Part shown: positions 56,858-64,000 of the stretch, piece after piece
How positions within the stretch are numbered: position 1 is the stretch's first letter
How the letters are laid out: each line of letters starts with the position of its first letter
Source of the DNA: Williamsia sp. CHRR-6
GTDB taxonomy: Bacteria > Actinomycetota > Actinomycetes > Mycobacteriales > Mycobacteriaceae
Direction: 5' to 3'
DNA: 64,000 nt
Assembly (NCBI RefSeq): GCF_018474015.1
Contig: NZ_JAHCSG010000001.1
Location: 930,001 to 994,000 of the forward strand
The notes under the pieces: model-generated
Told to the model about the DNA's origin: nothing
Database searches by the model: none
Seen by the model: only the letters and a program-made list of their open reading frames with translations
Translations under genes and position numbers: made by a program

Positions 56858-59059
56858 ATGCATCTGACAGCAGCTGCCCGAACCCCCGCTCTACGTGATC
56901 TGATCCGCTACGACCTACCCGCGTCGCTGGTCGTATTCCTTGTGGCGCTACCACTTTCGCTCGGTATCGCCATTGCCTCGGACGCACCGGTGATGGCAGG
57001 CCTGATCGCCGCAGTGATCGGCGGCATCGTCGCCGGTGCACTCGGCGGCTCGGCTCTGCAGGTCAGCGGACCTGCCGCCGGCCTGACGGTGGTGGTGGCC
57101 GAACTGGTCGCCAGCGTCGGCTGGAAGGTGACGTGTCTGATCACCGTCGGCGCAGGCATCCTGCAGATCGTGTTCGGCCTCAGTCGAATCGCCCAGTCTG
57201 CCTTGGCCATCGCCCCGGTGGTGGTGCACGCGATGCTGGCCGGTATCGGCGTGACCATCGCCCTGCAACAGATCCATGTGCTGCTCGGAGCCACCTCGCA
57301 GAGTTCGGCGATCGAGAACGTGCTCGCCCTGCCCGGCTCGATCAGCTCGGTGCAGTTGCCCGAGTTGCTGATCGGCGGCCTGGTCATCGTCACGATGATC
57401 GTCTGGCCCAAGCTGCCTGCGGGAGTCCGCAAGATCCCCGGCCCGTTGGCCGCCATCACCCTGGCCACCGTCGTAGCCCTGATCGCCGGCCTCAACATCG
57501 ACCGGATCACGCTGAACGGCGACTTCTTCGACGCGATCTCGCTTCCCGAGCTGCCGTCGGGCAACTGGGGCGCGGTGGCCCTGGGCGTCGTCACCGTCGC
57601 GCTGATCGCCAGCGTCGAGTCGCTGCTGTCGGCGGTCGCGGTGGACAAGATGCACACCGGACCACGCTGCGATTTCAACCGCGAACTGCTGGGTCAGGGC
57701 AGCGCCAACATCCTGTCCGGCCTGGCCGGTGGGCTGCCCGTCACCGGCGTGATCGTGCGCAGCTCCACCAACGTCGCCTCCGGTGCGCGCACCCGCGCCT
57801 CAGCGGTCCTGCACGGCGTGTGGGTGCTGGTGTTCGCGGTGCTGCTCACCGGATTGGTCGAGCAGATCCCGATGGCCGCCCTGGCCGGGTTGCTGGTCAT
57901 GATCGGTGTGCAGCTGGTCAAGATCGCCCACATCACCATGGCTCGCCGCACCGGCGACCTGCTGGTCTACCTGACCACCATCGCCACGGTGGTGTTTCTC
58001 AACCTGCTCGAAGGGGTGGCGATCGGCCTGGCGCTGGCGGTCATCATCGTGGTGTGGCGCGTTGTCAGGGCCGGCATCACCTCCGAACCGTTCGGAGCTC
58101 CCGGCTCGCGTCAGTGGGCGGTGCGCATCACCGGCTCGATGAGCTTCCTGTCCCTGCCACGCTTGTCCAAAGCGCTGAGCATCGTCCCCGGCGGCGCCCA
58201 CGTCACCCTCACGATCGACGCGGACTTCCTGGACAACGCGGCCGGCGAGATGATCGCCGACTGGCGACGCGCCCACGAGGCAGGTGGCGGCACCGTGGCG
58301 GTCGAGGAACTGGGCAAGGCCCGACTCGCCGACGCCCCCGTGGCCCCGCCCAAGCGACATCCGGTGAGTTCGACCCTGGTCGGGTTCACCCCGTGGAAGG
58401 AGAAGTCCCGCAGCCCGGTCGATCCCGCCGAGCCGGCCACACTGCGCACCCTCAAGAGCGGCATCGCCGAATACCACCGCGACGCAGCCGATTTCATGCG
58501 GGAGCTGATGACGGGCCTATCCGACGGTCAAGATCCCGACACGTTGTTCCTCACCTGCTCGGACTCGCGGTTGGTGCCCAACGTGATCACCTCCAGCGGT
58601 CCCGGCGACCTGTTCACCGTGCGCAACGTGGGCAACCTGGTGCCCACCGACGCCAGCACCGACGTCTCGGTCGCCGCGGCGTTGGAGTTCGCGGTCGGTC
58701 ACCTGGGCGTCAGCTCGATCGTGGTGTGCGGGCACTCCGGGTGCGGCGCGATGAACGGCCTGCTCGCCGACACCCCGCCCGCCGGGGCGGTCGGGGAATG
58801 GCTGGCCAACGCCACCCCCAGCCTGGCCGCGTTCCGTAGCGGCCACCCGGCCGGACGCAGCGCCGCCGAGGCCGGCTACGGGCCCGCCGACCAGCTGGCC
58901 ATCGTCAACGTGGCCATCCAGGTGCAGACCCTGCAGCGCCATCCGCTGGTCGGACGCGCCATCGCCGACGGGATGGTGCGGGTGGTGGGACTGTTCTTCG
59001 ACATCGCATCGGCCAAGGTGATCGAGGTCAGCACCACGGCGGTGTCCATCCCGGCCTGA
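56858..59059 (+). CDS. SulP anion transporter fused to beta-carbonic anhydrase
   Basis: The 733-residue protein has three parts. Residues about 15-410 form a SulP/SLC26 transporter with about 12 helices (LSLGIAIASDAPVMAGLIAA, VVHAMLAGIGVTIALQQ). Residues about 425-500 resemble a STAS domain (AVRITGSMSFLSLPRLSK). From about 535 a beta-carbonic anhydrase follows with zinc ligands in FLTCSDSRLVPN and VVCGHSGCGAM. The natural fusion suggests bicarbonate transport coupled to CO2 hydration. A similar fusion exists in M. tuberculosis (Rv3273). A strong terminator follows. Confidence 0.93.
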   Translation: MHLTAAARTPALRDLIRYDLPASLVVFLVALPLSLGIAIASDAPVMAGLIAAVIGGIVAGALGGSALQVSGPAAGLTVVVAELVASVGWKVTCLITVGAGILQIVFGLSRIAQSALAIAPVVVHAMLAGIGVTIALQQIHVLLGATSQSSAIENVLALPGSISSVQLPELLIGGLVIVTMIVWPKLPAGVRKIPGPLAAITLATVVALIAGLNIDRITLNGDFFDAISLPELPSGNWGAVALGVVTVALIASVESLLSAVAVDKMHTGPRCDFNRELLGQGSANILSGLAGGLPVTGVIVRSSTNVASGARTRASAVLHGVWVLVFAVLLTGLVEQIPMAALAGLLVMIGVQLVKIAHITMARRTGDLLVYLTTIATVVFLNLLEGVAIGLALAVIIVVWRVVRAGITSEPFGAPGSRQWAVRITGSMSFLSLPRLSKALSIVPGGAHVTLTIDADFLDNAAGEMIADWRRAHEAGGGTVAVEELGKARLADAPVAPPKRHPVSSTLVGFTPWKEKSRSPVDPAEPATLRTLKSGIAEYHRDAADFMRELMTGLSDGQDPDTLFLTCSDSRLVPNVITSSGPGDLFTVRNVGNLVPTDASTDVSVAAALEFAVGHLGVSSIVVCGHSGCGAMNGLLADTPPAGAVGEWLANATPSLAAFRSGHPAGRSAAEAGYGPADQLAIVNVAIQVQTLQRHPLVGRAIADGMVRVVGLFFDIASAKVIEVSTTAVSIPA

Positions 59060-59080
59060 GCACCTCACCGACCGTCCACA

Positions 59081-59115
59081 CGAACGGCGCCCGCGACTCT
59101 CGCGGGCGCCGTTCG
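59081..59115. terminator. Strong hairpin terminator after the SulP-CA gene
   Basis: CGAACGGCGCCCGCGA and its exact complement form a 16-bp stem with a 3-nt loop, 21 bp after the stop codon. The design (16-bp stem, 3-nt loop, no T-run) is the same as the hairpin after hsp20, and in both cases a 21-bp repeat array lies just beyond. Confidence 0.8.
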
Positions 59116-59128
59116 CCGTCCCACACCC

Positions 59129-59250
59129 GTCGACTGGGCGGAAAACCCCGTCCAGTGGGCGCTAAACCCCGTCGACTGGGCAGTAAACCCCGTCGGTTGG
59201 GCGCCAAACCCCGTCCAGTGGGCGGAAAACCCGGTCGACTGGGCGGAACC
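59129..59250 (+). repeat. 21-bp tandem repeat array 3 (six units)
   Basis: Units start at 59129, 59150, 59171, 59192, 59213 and 59234, the last shortened to about 17 bp. They read GTCGACTGGG, GTCCAGTGGG or GTCGGTTGGG, then CG or CA, two variable bases, and AAACCCC. Variation between units is greater than in array 1. The array lies between the SulP-CA terminator and the promoter of the metal ABC transporter. Confidence 0.9.
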
Positions 59251-59287
59251 ATCGCCTCGGACGACACCTCAGGTCGGCGGCTCTGTC

Positions 59288-59307
59288 GGAAACGGTTACC
59301 ATTAGCA
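59288..59307. promoter_or_regulatory. Possible Zur-type operator before the metal ABC operon
   Basis: GGAAACGGTTACCATTAGCA contains an imperfect palindrome AAcGGTtACCaTT at 59291-59303, 31 bp before the znuA-like start. It is A/T-rich against its surroundings. Position and shape suit a zinc- or manganese-dependent repressor, but the match to a Zur consensus is from memory and loose. Confidence 0.35.
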
Positions 59308-59337
59308 TCCATCCTCACTCGAATGGAGTCATTGCCG

Positions 59338-60261
59338 ATGTCGTCGCGTCGCTTGCCCCTGCTCTCCGCCGTCGTCACCGTGACGGTGGGCGCCTCGATT
59401 CTCAGCGGTTGTTCCAACTCCGACGGCGACGGCACCAGCGGTGGCAAGGTCTCGGTTGTCACCTCGACCGACGTGTGGGCCTCGGTGGCCACCGCGGTCG
59501 CCGGGGACAAGGCGACCGTGCAGGCCCTCTACACCTCGCCCGACGGCGACCCGCACGAGTTCGAACCGACCGCCAAGGACACCGCGAAGGTCTCCGACGC
59601 GGGCATCGTGGTCCTCAACGGCAACGACTACGACCCGTACATGGAGAAGGCCCCCAAGGGTCAGCGGGCCACCGTCATCAACGCCTTCGACGTCTACAAG
59701 TCCTCCGGCGGTGACGGCTCCACCAAGGCCGGCGAGGTGAACGAACACTTCTTCTACAACCTGTCGGTAGTGGGCAAGGTGGCCGGCCAGATTGCAGATG
59801 CGTTGGGCAAGAAGGACTCCGACAACGCCGCAACCTACACCGCCAACGCCAAGGCCTTCACCGACAAGCTCGACGCCTTGCAGACCAAGCTCGCCGCGGT
59901 CAAGGCCGCGCACGCCGGCGACAAGGTGGCTCAAACCGAGCCGCTGGCCGCCTACCTGCTCGCCGACGCCGGGCTCACCGACGCCACCCCCAGCGCGTTC
60001 ACCGACGCCGTCGAGGCCGGCCAGGACCCGCCCGCCTCGGCCATTGCCACCACCGAGGACTTGATCAACAAGAAGACGGTCAAAGCGCTGCTGTACAACA
60101 CGCAGGCCGTCGACGAGACCACCAAGCGATTGCTCGCTTCCACCGCCACGGTGGGCCTGCCCGTGGTGAAGTTGACCGAGACCCTGCCCGCCGGGGTCAC
60201 CGACTACGTGGCCTGGCAGACCGCCAACGTCGACGCCATCGCTGCCGCCGTGAACAAGTGA
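59338..60261 (+). CDS. Zn/Mn ABC transporter substrate-binding lipoprotein
   Basis: A 307-residue cluster A-I binding protein with signal peptide and lipobox ILSGC. Expected metal ligands: histidine in SPDGDPHEFEPT, histidine in GEVNEHFFYNL, glutamate in VAQTEPLAAYLLADAGL and an acid in LYNTQAVDETTKRL. Glutamate in the third position is the manganese-type (PsaA-like) choice, although zinc binders with this set exist. No histidine-rich zinc loop is present. It is the first gene of a three-gene importer operon; the ATG at 59338 follows GGAG by 10 nt. Confidence 0.85.
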   Translation: MSSRRLPLLSAVVTVTVGASILSGCSNSDGDGTSGGKVSVVTSTDVWASVATAVAGDKATVQALYTSPDGDPHEFEPTAKDTAKVSDAGIVVLNGNDYDPYMEKAPKGQRATVINAFDVYKSSGGDGSTKAGEVNEHFFYNLSVVGKVAGQIADALGKKDSDNAATYTANAKAFTDKLDALQTKLAAVKAAHAGDKVAQTEPLAAYLLADAGLTDATPSAFTDAVEAGQDPPASAIATTEDLINKKTVKALLYNTQAVDETTKRLLASTATVGLPVVKLTETLPAGVTDYVAWQTANVDAIAAAVNK

Positions 60262-60265
60262 GAGC

Positions 60266-61135
60266 ATGATCGACCCCCATCCATCCGCCCCTCCGAAGGC
60301 TCCCGCCTCGCCTGCTCCGGCGATCGAGATCACCGGGGGACGTCTGGCATTCGGTGATCGCGTGCTGTGGAGCGACTTCGACCTGTCGGTGGCCCCCGGC
60401 GAGTTCGTCGCGATCCTGGGCCCCAACGGATCTGGTAAGACCTCGTTGCTGCGCACGCTGCTCGGTCAGTACCAGCTCGACGCAGGTCACATCACCATCG
60501 GCGGGCGCCGCCCCGGCAAGGGTGCGGCCATCGGCTATGTGCCCCAACAACGTCCGCACGACGAGGGCGTTCCGTTGCGCGGTCGCGACCTGGTGGGCTT
60601 GGGTGTCGACGGACGGTCGTGGGGTATCGGATTCCGACATCGCAAGGCCCGCAAGGACATCGTCGACCACGCCATCGCCCAGGTCGATGCCGGAGCATTT
60701 GCCGACGCGCCGCTGGGCCTGCTGTCCGGTGGCGAGCAGCAGCGGCTGCGGGTGGCCCAGGCCCTGGCCGGCGACCCGGTGGTGTTGCTGTGTGACGAAC
60801 CGCTGCTGAGCCTCGACCCGGCCAACCAGGCCCGGGTGGCCGGCCTGATCGACCGCCGCCGTCGAACTGCGTCCACCGCCGTCGTCTTCGTGACCCACGA
60901 GATCAATCCTGTTCTGCCGTATGTGGATCGGGTGGTGTACCTGGTGGACGGGCGGTTCCGGATCGGTACCGCCGACGAGGTGATGACCTCGGACACCCTG
61001 AGCGAGCTGTACCGCACCAACGTCGAGGTGGTGCGGGTGCAGGGACGTCTCATCGTGGTCGGCGCCGACGAGGACGTACTGGCCGCCGACCACCACCATC
61101 CGGTGGCCGGGATCGATCGGTCGGTGACGCGGTGA
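60266..61135 (+). CDS. Metal ABC transporter ATP-binding protein
   Basis: The 289-residue ATPase has Walker A GPNGSGKTSLL, the Q-loop YVPQQRPHD, the signature LLSGGEQQRLRVAQAL, Walker B VVLLCDEPLLSLD and switch histidine in FVTHEINPVLP. The sequence is of the ZnuC/MntB family. The gene lies 4 bp after the binding-protein gene and its stop overlaps the permease start (GTGA). It powers import of zinc or manganese by the adjacent permease. Confidence 0.92.
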   Translation: MIDPHPSAPPKAPASPAPAIEITGGRLAFGDRVLWSDFDLSVAPGEFVAILGPNGSGKTSLLRTLLGQYQLDAGHITIGGRRPGKGAAIGYVPQQRPHDEGVPLRGRDLVGLGVDGRSWGIGFRHRKARKDIVDHAIAQVDAGAFADAPLGLLSGGEQQRLRVAQALAGDPVVLLCDEPLLSLDPANQARVAGLIDRRRRTASTAVVFVTHEINPVLPYVDRVVYLVDGRFRIGTADEVMTSDTLSELYRTNVEVVRVQGRLIVVGADEDVLAADHHHPVAGIDRSVTR

Positions 61136-62037
61136 GTGTCACCTGGTCGTCGTTTTTCGATGTAGCCACCACCGCCGATCTGTTGCAACGTCCGTTCGTC
61201 CAGCAGGCCCTGGTCGCACTCGCATTGCTGGGACTGCTGGGCGGGGTGCTGGGCACCCTGGTGGTCTCGCGGCAGATGTCGTTCGCCGTACACGGCACCG
61301 CAGAGTTGTCGTTCACCGGCGCCGCCGCGGCGTTGTTGGCCGGGGTGAGCGTGAACCTTGGCGGTCTGCTCGGCTCGATCGTGGCCGCGGTGGTCTTCGG
61401 GCTGCTGGGAAACCGTATCCGCGAACGAGATTCGGTGATCGGCGTGGTGATGGCCTTCGGGTTGGGTCTGGGCGTGCTGTTCATCGCGCTCTACGGTCGC
61501 ACCGGCACCGGGTTCAACCAGCTGACCGGTCAGGTGGTCAGCGTCGGATCCGGCGGGCTCACCGCGGTGTCGATCACCGCGGTGGTGGTGCTCGGCGTGC
61601 TGGCGGTGGTCTATCGGCCGCTGTGGTTCTCCAGCACCGACCCGGTGGTCGCCGAGGCGCTCGGCGTGCCGATGCGCACGATGTCGATGGTGTTCGCCAT
61701 CCTGTTGGGCGCCACGGTGGCTCAGGCTGCCCAGATCATCGGTGCCCTGTTGGTGATGTCGCTGCTCATCACCCCCGCCGCCGCGGCCGCGCGGGTCACC
61801 TCCAATCCACTGACCGTGGTGGTGCTCTCGGTGGTGTTCGCCGAGATCGCCGCAGTGGGCGGGGTTCTCATCTCGCTGGCCCCGGGCCTACCGGTGTCGG
61901 TGTTCGTCACCACCATCTCGTTCGTGATCTACGTGATCTGTCGCATCGCCGGACGCCATCGCCTCGGGCGAAGTGGGCGTTCCGCCCCCGTGCGTGAGTC
62001 TGGAGGGCCCGCCCTCCACATTCACGCACGGGGGTAG
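61132..62037 (+). CDS. Metal ABC transporter permease (ZnuB/MntC family)
   Basis: The 301-residue integral membrane protein has about eight helices; LVALALLGLLGGVLGTLVVS opens the core and SFAVHGTAELSFTGAAAALL is the family's conserved segment, followed by IIGALLVMSLLITPAAAA, the coupling region. The last 17 or so residues (VRESGGPALHIHARG) are encoded by a palindromic repeat at 61985-62034, so the true conserved C-terminus ends earlier and has been extended by the repeat. It starts with GTG overlapping the ATPase stop. Confidence 0.9.
   Translation: MSVTWSSFFDVATTADLLQRPFVQQALVALALLGLLGGVLGTLVVSRQMSFAVHGTAELSFTGAAAALLAGVSVNLGGLLGSIVAAVVFGLLGNRIRERDSVIGVVMAFGLGLGVLFIALYGRTGTGFNQLTGQVVSVGSGGLTAVSITAVVVLGVLAVVYRPLWFSSTDPVVAEALGVPMRTMSMVFAILLGATVAQAAQIIGALLVMSLLITPAAAAARVTSNPLTVVVLSVVFAEIAAVGGVLISLAPGLPVSVFVTTISFVIYVICRIAGRHRLGRSGRSAPVRESGGPALHIHARG
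61985..62034. repeat. Two-part palindrome, copy A
   Basis: Outer arms CCCCCGTGCGTGA and TCACGCACGGGGG (13 bp, perfect) and inner arms TGGAGGG and CCCTCCA (7 bp) around a CCCG loop are separated by 3-nt bulges on each side. It covers the last codons of the permease gene and ends at the 3' end of the converging CDF gene (stop 62022-62024), so it can act as a bidirectional terminator. A near-identical copy lies at 63454-63497. Confidence 0.85.
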
Positions 62038-63020
62038 GCGTGCACCAACACGCTGGTCACCCGCGGGATGTGTTCGGTCAGCTCATGTTCGGCTTGATGA
62101 GCCACCGCGTGGGCGTGGGCCAACGTGATCTGTTCGTCCACGTCGAGTTCGGCCTCGGCGTGCAACGTATGTCCGACCCACCGCATCCGAACCCCGGCCA
62201 CCGCCTGCACCCCCGGCACCGACGCCAGCACCGACTCCGCTGAGGTGACCAACGCCGGATCGACGGCATCCATCAAGCGCGCGAACACGTCTCGGGCCGC
62301 CGACCGTAGCACCACCAGGATGGCGAGGGTGATGATCAGTCCAACGACCGGATCAGCCATCGGCAATCCCAGCGCCACTCCCCCCGCCCCGAGCACCACG
62401 GCCAGCGAGGTGAACCCGTCGGTGCGAGCATGCCGGCCGTCGGCGACCAGCGCCGCCGACCCGATCGCACGACCCACCCGGATGCGGTACTGCGCCACCA
62501 CCTCGTTGCCGACGAATCCGATCACACCGGCGGCGGCCACCCACCCCAGGTGATCCAGGGGTCGCGGATCGATCAGTCGTGAGATCGCCTGCCACCCAGC
62601 AACAATGGCCGACAACGCGATCATCGCGATGACGAACAGGCCGGCCAGATCCTCGGCACGGCCGTAGCCGTAGGTGTGTCGCCGGGTGGGTGCGCGGCGA
62701 CCCAGGACGAAGGCGATCCACAGTGGCACCGCGGTCAACGCGTCGGAGAAGTTGTGGACGGTGTCGGCCAACAATGCCACCGATCCCGACGCGGCCACCA
62801 CCGCCGCCTGCGCCAGCGCGGTGATCAGCAGCACCGCCAGGCTGATCTGCACCGCCCGGATGCCCACCGCGCTCGATTCCATTGCGTCGTCGACCTTGTC
62901 GACAGTGTCGTGGGAATGCGGCCGCAGCGCGTGCGGGATGAGCCGACCCCAGCCTGACTCATCATGGTGGTGCCGATGATCGTGATCGTGCGGGTGATCC
63001 GGCCGGTGCGGATGGCTCAT
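62022..63020 (-). CDS. Cation diffusion facilitator (CDF) metal efflux protein
   Basis: The 332-residue protein has a histidine-rich N-terminus (HPHDHDHRHHHDE). Six helices follow, with the CDF metal site in LLADTVHNFSDALTAVP (HxxxD) and in ALVADGRHARTDGFTS. The C-terminal cytoplasmic metal-binding domain ends it. It likely exports Zn, Co, Ni or Cd in exchange for protons. Its ATG overlaps the arsR stop by 4 bp (ATGA). The last residues are encoded within palindrome copy A. Control by the linked ArsR repressor is expected. Confidence 0.92.
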   Translation of the reverse strand: MSHPHRPDHPHDHDHRHHHDESGWGRLIPHALRPHSHDTVDKVDDAMESSAVGIRAVQISLAVLLITALAQAAVVAASGSVALLADTVHNFSDALTAVPLWIAFVLGRRAPTRRHTYGYGRAEDLAGLFVIAMIALSAIVAGWQAISRLIDPRPLDHLGWVAAAGVIGFVGNEVVAQYRIRVGRAIGSAALVADGRHARTDGFTSLAVVLGAGGVALGLPMADPVVGLIITLAILVVLRSAARDVFARLMDAVDPALVTSAESVLASVPGVQAVAGVRMRWVGHTLHAEAELDVDEQITLAHAHAVAHQAEHELTEHIPRVTSVLVHAYPRA

Positions 63021-63439
63021 GCGCCGCCCACCTCACGCACCACCGCGATCGACGGTTCGATGGGCGGGGCGGCCTCCACCCCGCGATGAGCGTCGGCCCG
63101 GTGATGGCCGGGCACCCCAGGTCCGGCGTGCTCGGCGTTGCGCACCGCGTCGAGAACCACCTGACGGATGTGGTCGTTCTCCAGACGGTAGAAGACGCTG
63201 GTGCCCTCCTTGCGAGTGTGCACCAGACGTGCCATCCGCAGTTTGGCCAGGTGTTGACTCACCGATGCCGCCGGTTTGCCCACCCGCTCGGCCAGATCGT
63301 TGACCGAACGCTCGTCGTCGATCAGCGCCCACAGCAGCTGCACGCGGGTGGCGTCGGACAACATGCGGAACACCTCGACCACCAGCGCCACCTGGTCGTC
63401 AGCCAACCGCCGTCGGCAGACCTTCTTATCTGCATTCAT
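63017..63439 (-). CDS. ArsR/SmtB-family metal-responsive repressor
   Basis: The 140-residue repressor has the winged helix VFRMLSDATRVQLLWALIDDE followed, after a break, by VNDLAERVGKPAASVSQHL, then the wing LVHTRKEGTSVFYRL. Candidate metal ligands are D/H residues in the alpha-5 helix (ENDHIRQVVLDAV) and the C-terminal GHHRADAHRG. It lacks the CxC arsenic motif in the recognition helix. Operon order arsR-cdf implies response to zinc, cobalt, nickel or cadmium. ATG 63439 lies inside a perfect operator-like palindrome, so repression would also cover the translation start. Confidence 0.88.
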   Translation of the reverse strand: MNADKKVCRRRLADDQVALVVEVFRMLSDATRVQLLWALIDDERSVNDLAERVGKPAASVSQHLAKLRMARLVHTRKEGTSVFYRLENDHIRQVVLDAVRNAEHAGPGVPGHHRADAHRGVEAAPPIEPSIAVVREVGGA

Positions 63440-63447
63440 ATGCAGAT
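63428..63447. promoter_or_regulatory. ArsR/SmtB-type operator over the arsR start
   Basis: ATCTGCATTCATATGCAGAT is a perfect inverted repeat (8-bp arms, 4-nt centre), A/T-rich in a GC-rich background. It covers the arsR start codon. Size and symmetry fit an SmtB/NmtR-like operator for the arsR-CDF operon. Confidence 0.65.
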
Positions 63448-63453
63448 AGTAGA

Positions 63454-63497
63454 CCGTGCGCGAAAGTGGAGGGCCCGCCCTCCACACTCACGCACGG
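63454..63497. repeat. Two-part palindrome, copy B
   Basis: Outer arms CCGTGCGCGA and TCACGCACGG (one mismatch) and inner arms TGGAGGG and CCCTCCA around a CCCG loop, with 3-nt bulges, repeat the design and sequence of copy A at 61985-62034. It lies just after the DUF2599 gene stop and before the arsR operator, so it can terminate the former. Confidence 0.85.
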
Positions 63498-63498
63498 G

Positions 63499-63957
63499 TC
63501 ACTCCTCGGCGCCGCCGGGATTACATCGGGTGGCGATCATCTCTTCAGCGCTGACCACCGGCCGCCAGGGTTCCAGGTTCCAGCTCGGCTTGTCGGGTGC
63601 GACCAGCCGCGCGAACGTCCAATGGCAGTCGAACTGCGCCCGCATACCCGGAGAGTCGGCGGTGGCATCATCGGCCACCACCTCCGCCCAGGCCCGGTCG
63701 TCGTCATCGGCTCCCGCCGCCCGCCGACCCGACGGCGTGGGATACACCTGCAGGCTGCGGCCCGACGCCAACGTCACCCACGTGACGTGGTCGATGAACG
63801 GCGGACGCGCCGGCGGCGCGGTCACCACATCGGGAACGAACGTGGCCGTCGGACCGGCCGCCGCACCCGAGTTCGGGCTGTCCCCGCAGGCCGTCGTCGC
63901 CACCAGCACCGAGCCGAGCATCACACTCACGCCGATGTGCTTGCGCAACAAGCTCAT
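63499..63957 (-). CDS. DUF2599-like lipoprotein
   Basis: The 152-residue secreted protein has a signal peptide with the lipobox VATTACG. A conserved C-terminal domain contains GMRAQFDCHWTFARLV, then DKPSWNLEPWRPVV and TRCNPGG; two cysteines (DCHW and RCNPGG) may form a disulfide. The domain matches the actinobacterial DUF2599 pattern, function unknown. Its ATG overlaps the stop of another minus-strand frame that enters from the right edge. Confidence 0.75.
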   Translation of the reverse strand: MSLLRKHIGVSVMLGSVLVATTACGDSPNSGAAAGPTATFVPDVVTAPPARPPFIDHVTWVTLASGRSLQVYPTPSGRRAAGADDDDRAWAEVVADDATADSPGMRAQFDCHWTFARLVAPDKPSWNLEPWRPVVSAEEMIATRCNPGGAEE

Positions 63958-64000
63958 CCGGCCGAGACGTCGTCGAACGTCAGATGGTTGTGGCCGCGGT
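63954..64000 (-). CDS. 3' end of a minus-strand gene (product not recognisable)
   Basis: An open frame enters from the right edge and ends at a TGA whose last bases overlap the ATG of the DUF2599-like gene (ATGA). Only about 15 residues are visible (ending HLTFDDVSAG), too few to identify the protein. The stop-start overlap is the only support. Confidence 0.4.
   Translation of the reverse strand, partial: RGHNHLTFDDVSAG

Noticed and set aside
1-64000. tRNA or rRNA genes.
   Set aside because: No cloverleaf with conserved TTCGAATC-type arms or rRNA sequence was recognised by eye; a dedicated tRNA search would settle it.

Overview
The window is high-GC actinobacterial DNA. Its gene order closely matches the hemL-to-mshA stretch of Mycobacterium tuberculosis as I recall it (Rv0486 to Rv0531), which points to the order Mycobacteriales. 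The presence of Rex, CIRCE, MshA, RegX3/SenX3 and bS22, together with the sequence divergence, makes Gordonia or a close relative my best guess. That identification is inference from gene content, not from a search.

Layout. 1-3649: an ABC exporter pair (permease cut by the window edge), a PLP enzyme of the CysK2/Cds1 type and a DUF4229 membrane protein. 4163-5616: a BldC-like regulator, a small membrane protein and an EspR-like regulator, with several inverted repeats. 5665-11860 (minus): a tightly overlapping cytochrome c maturation operon (hemL, histidine phosphatase, TlpA-like lipoprotein, ccdA, resB, ccsB). 12067-18693: an EAL-domain protein, an amine catabolism pair (aldehyde dehydrogenase and copper amine oxidase), a frameshifted TetR gene and a zinc alcohol dehydrogenase. 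19267-21987: hsp20 under a CIRCE element and a large acyl-CoA oxidase/dehydrogenase. 22006-30438 (minus): glutaredoxin-like, rex, hemA, hemC, cobA-hemD fusion, hemB and four membrane proteins, with a perfect Rex operator in front of rex. 30516-40535: a SerB1-like phosphatase, acyltransferase, epimerase, bS22, excisionase-like HTH, proC, thioesterase, TIM-barrel isomerase, a long disordered membrane protein and ppx. 40570-45849: a cysteine-rich conserved protein, a one-gene AbiEi/DUF559 unit bounded by inverted repeats, regX3-senX3, a GNAT protein and gpmA. 45925-49919: an MFS exporter, a ROK regulator and xylA. 49962-55577 (minus): an acyl-CoA ligase, YbjN-like protein, mshA, a hydrolase and an aldo/keto reductase. 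55679-64000: pirin, a SulP-carbonic anhydrase fusion, a Zn/Mn ABC importer, an ArsR-CDF metal efflux pair and a DUF2599 lipoprotein.

How it fits together. One theme is tetrapyrrole and cytochrome c supply: Rex senses NADH/NAD+ and probably controls hemA-hemC-cobA/hemD-hemB; HemL is encoded with the Ccs/Ccd machinery that uses the haem. Phosphate and polyphosphate metabolism (SenX3-RegX3, Ppx) and redox buffering (MshA) lie nearby. Metal homeostasis occupies the right end.

The least explained features are not ordinary genes. (1) Three arrays of a 21-bp tandem repeat (16882-17026, 18913-19080, 59129-59250) share one consensus, and one fills the entire gap between two stop codons. (2) An exact 18-bp inverted repeat with related subterminal hairpins encloses a single AbiEi/DUF559 gene in an interval of exactly 999 bp (41440-42438), between the stop codons of two conserved genes. 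(3) A nearly identical two-part palindrome occurs on both sides of the CDF-ArsR pair. (4) A nested palindrome lies downstream of bldC.
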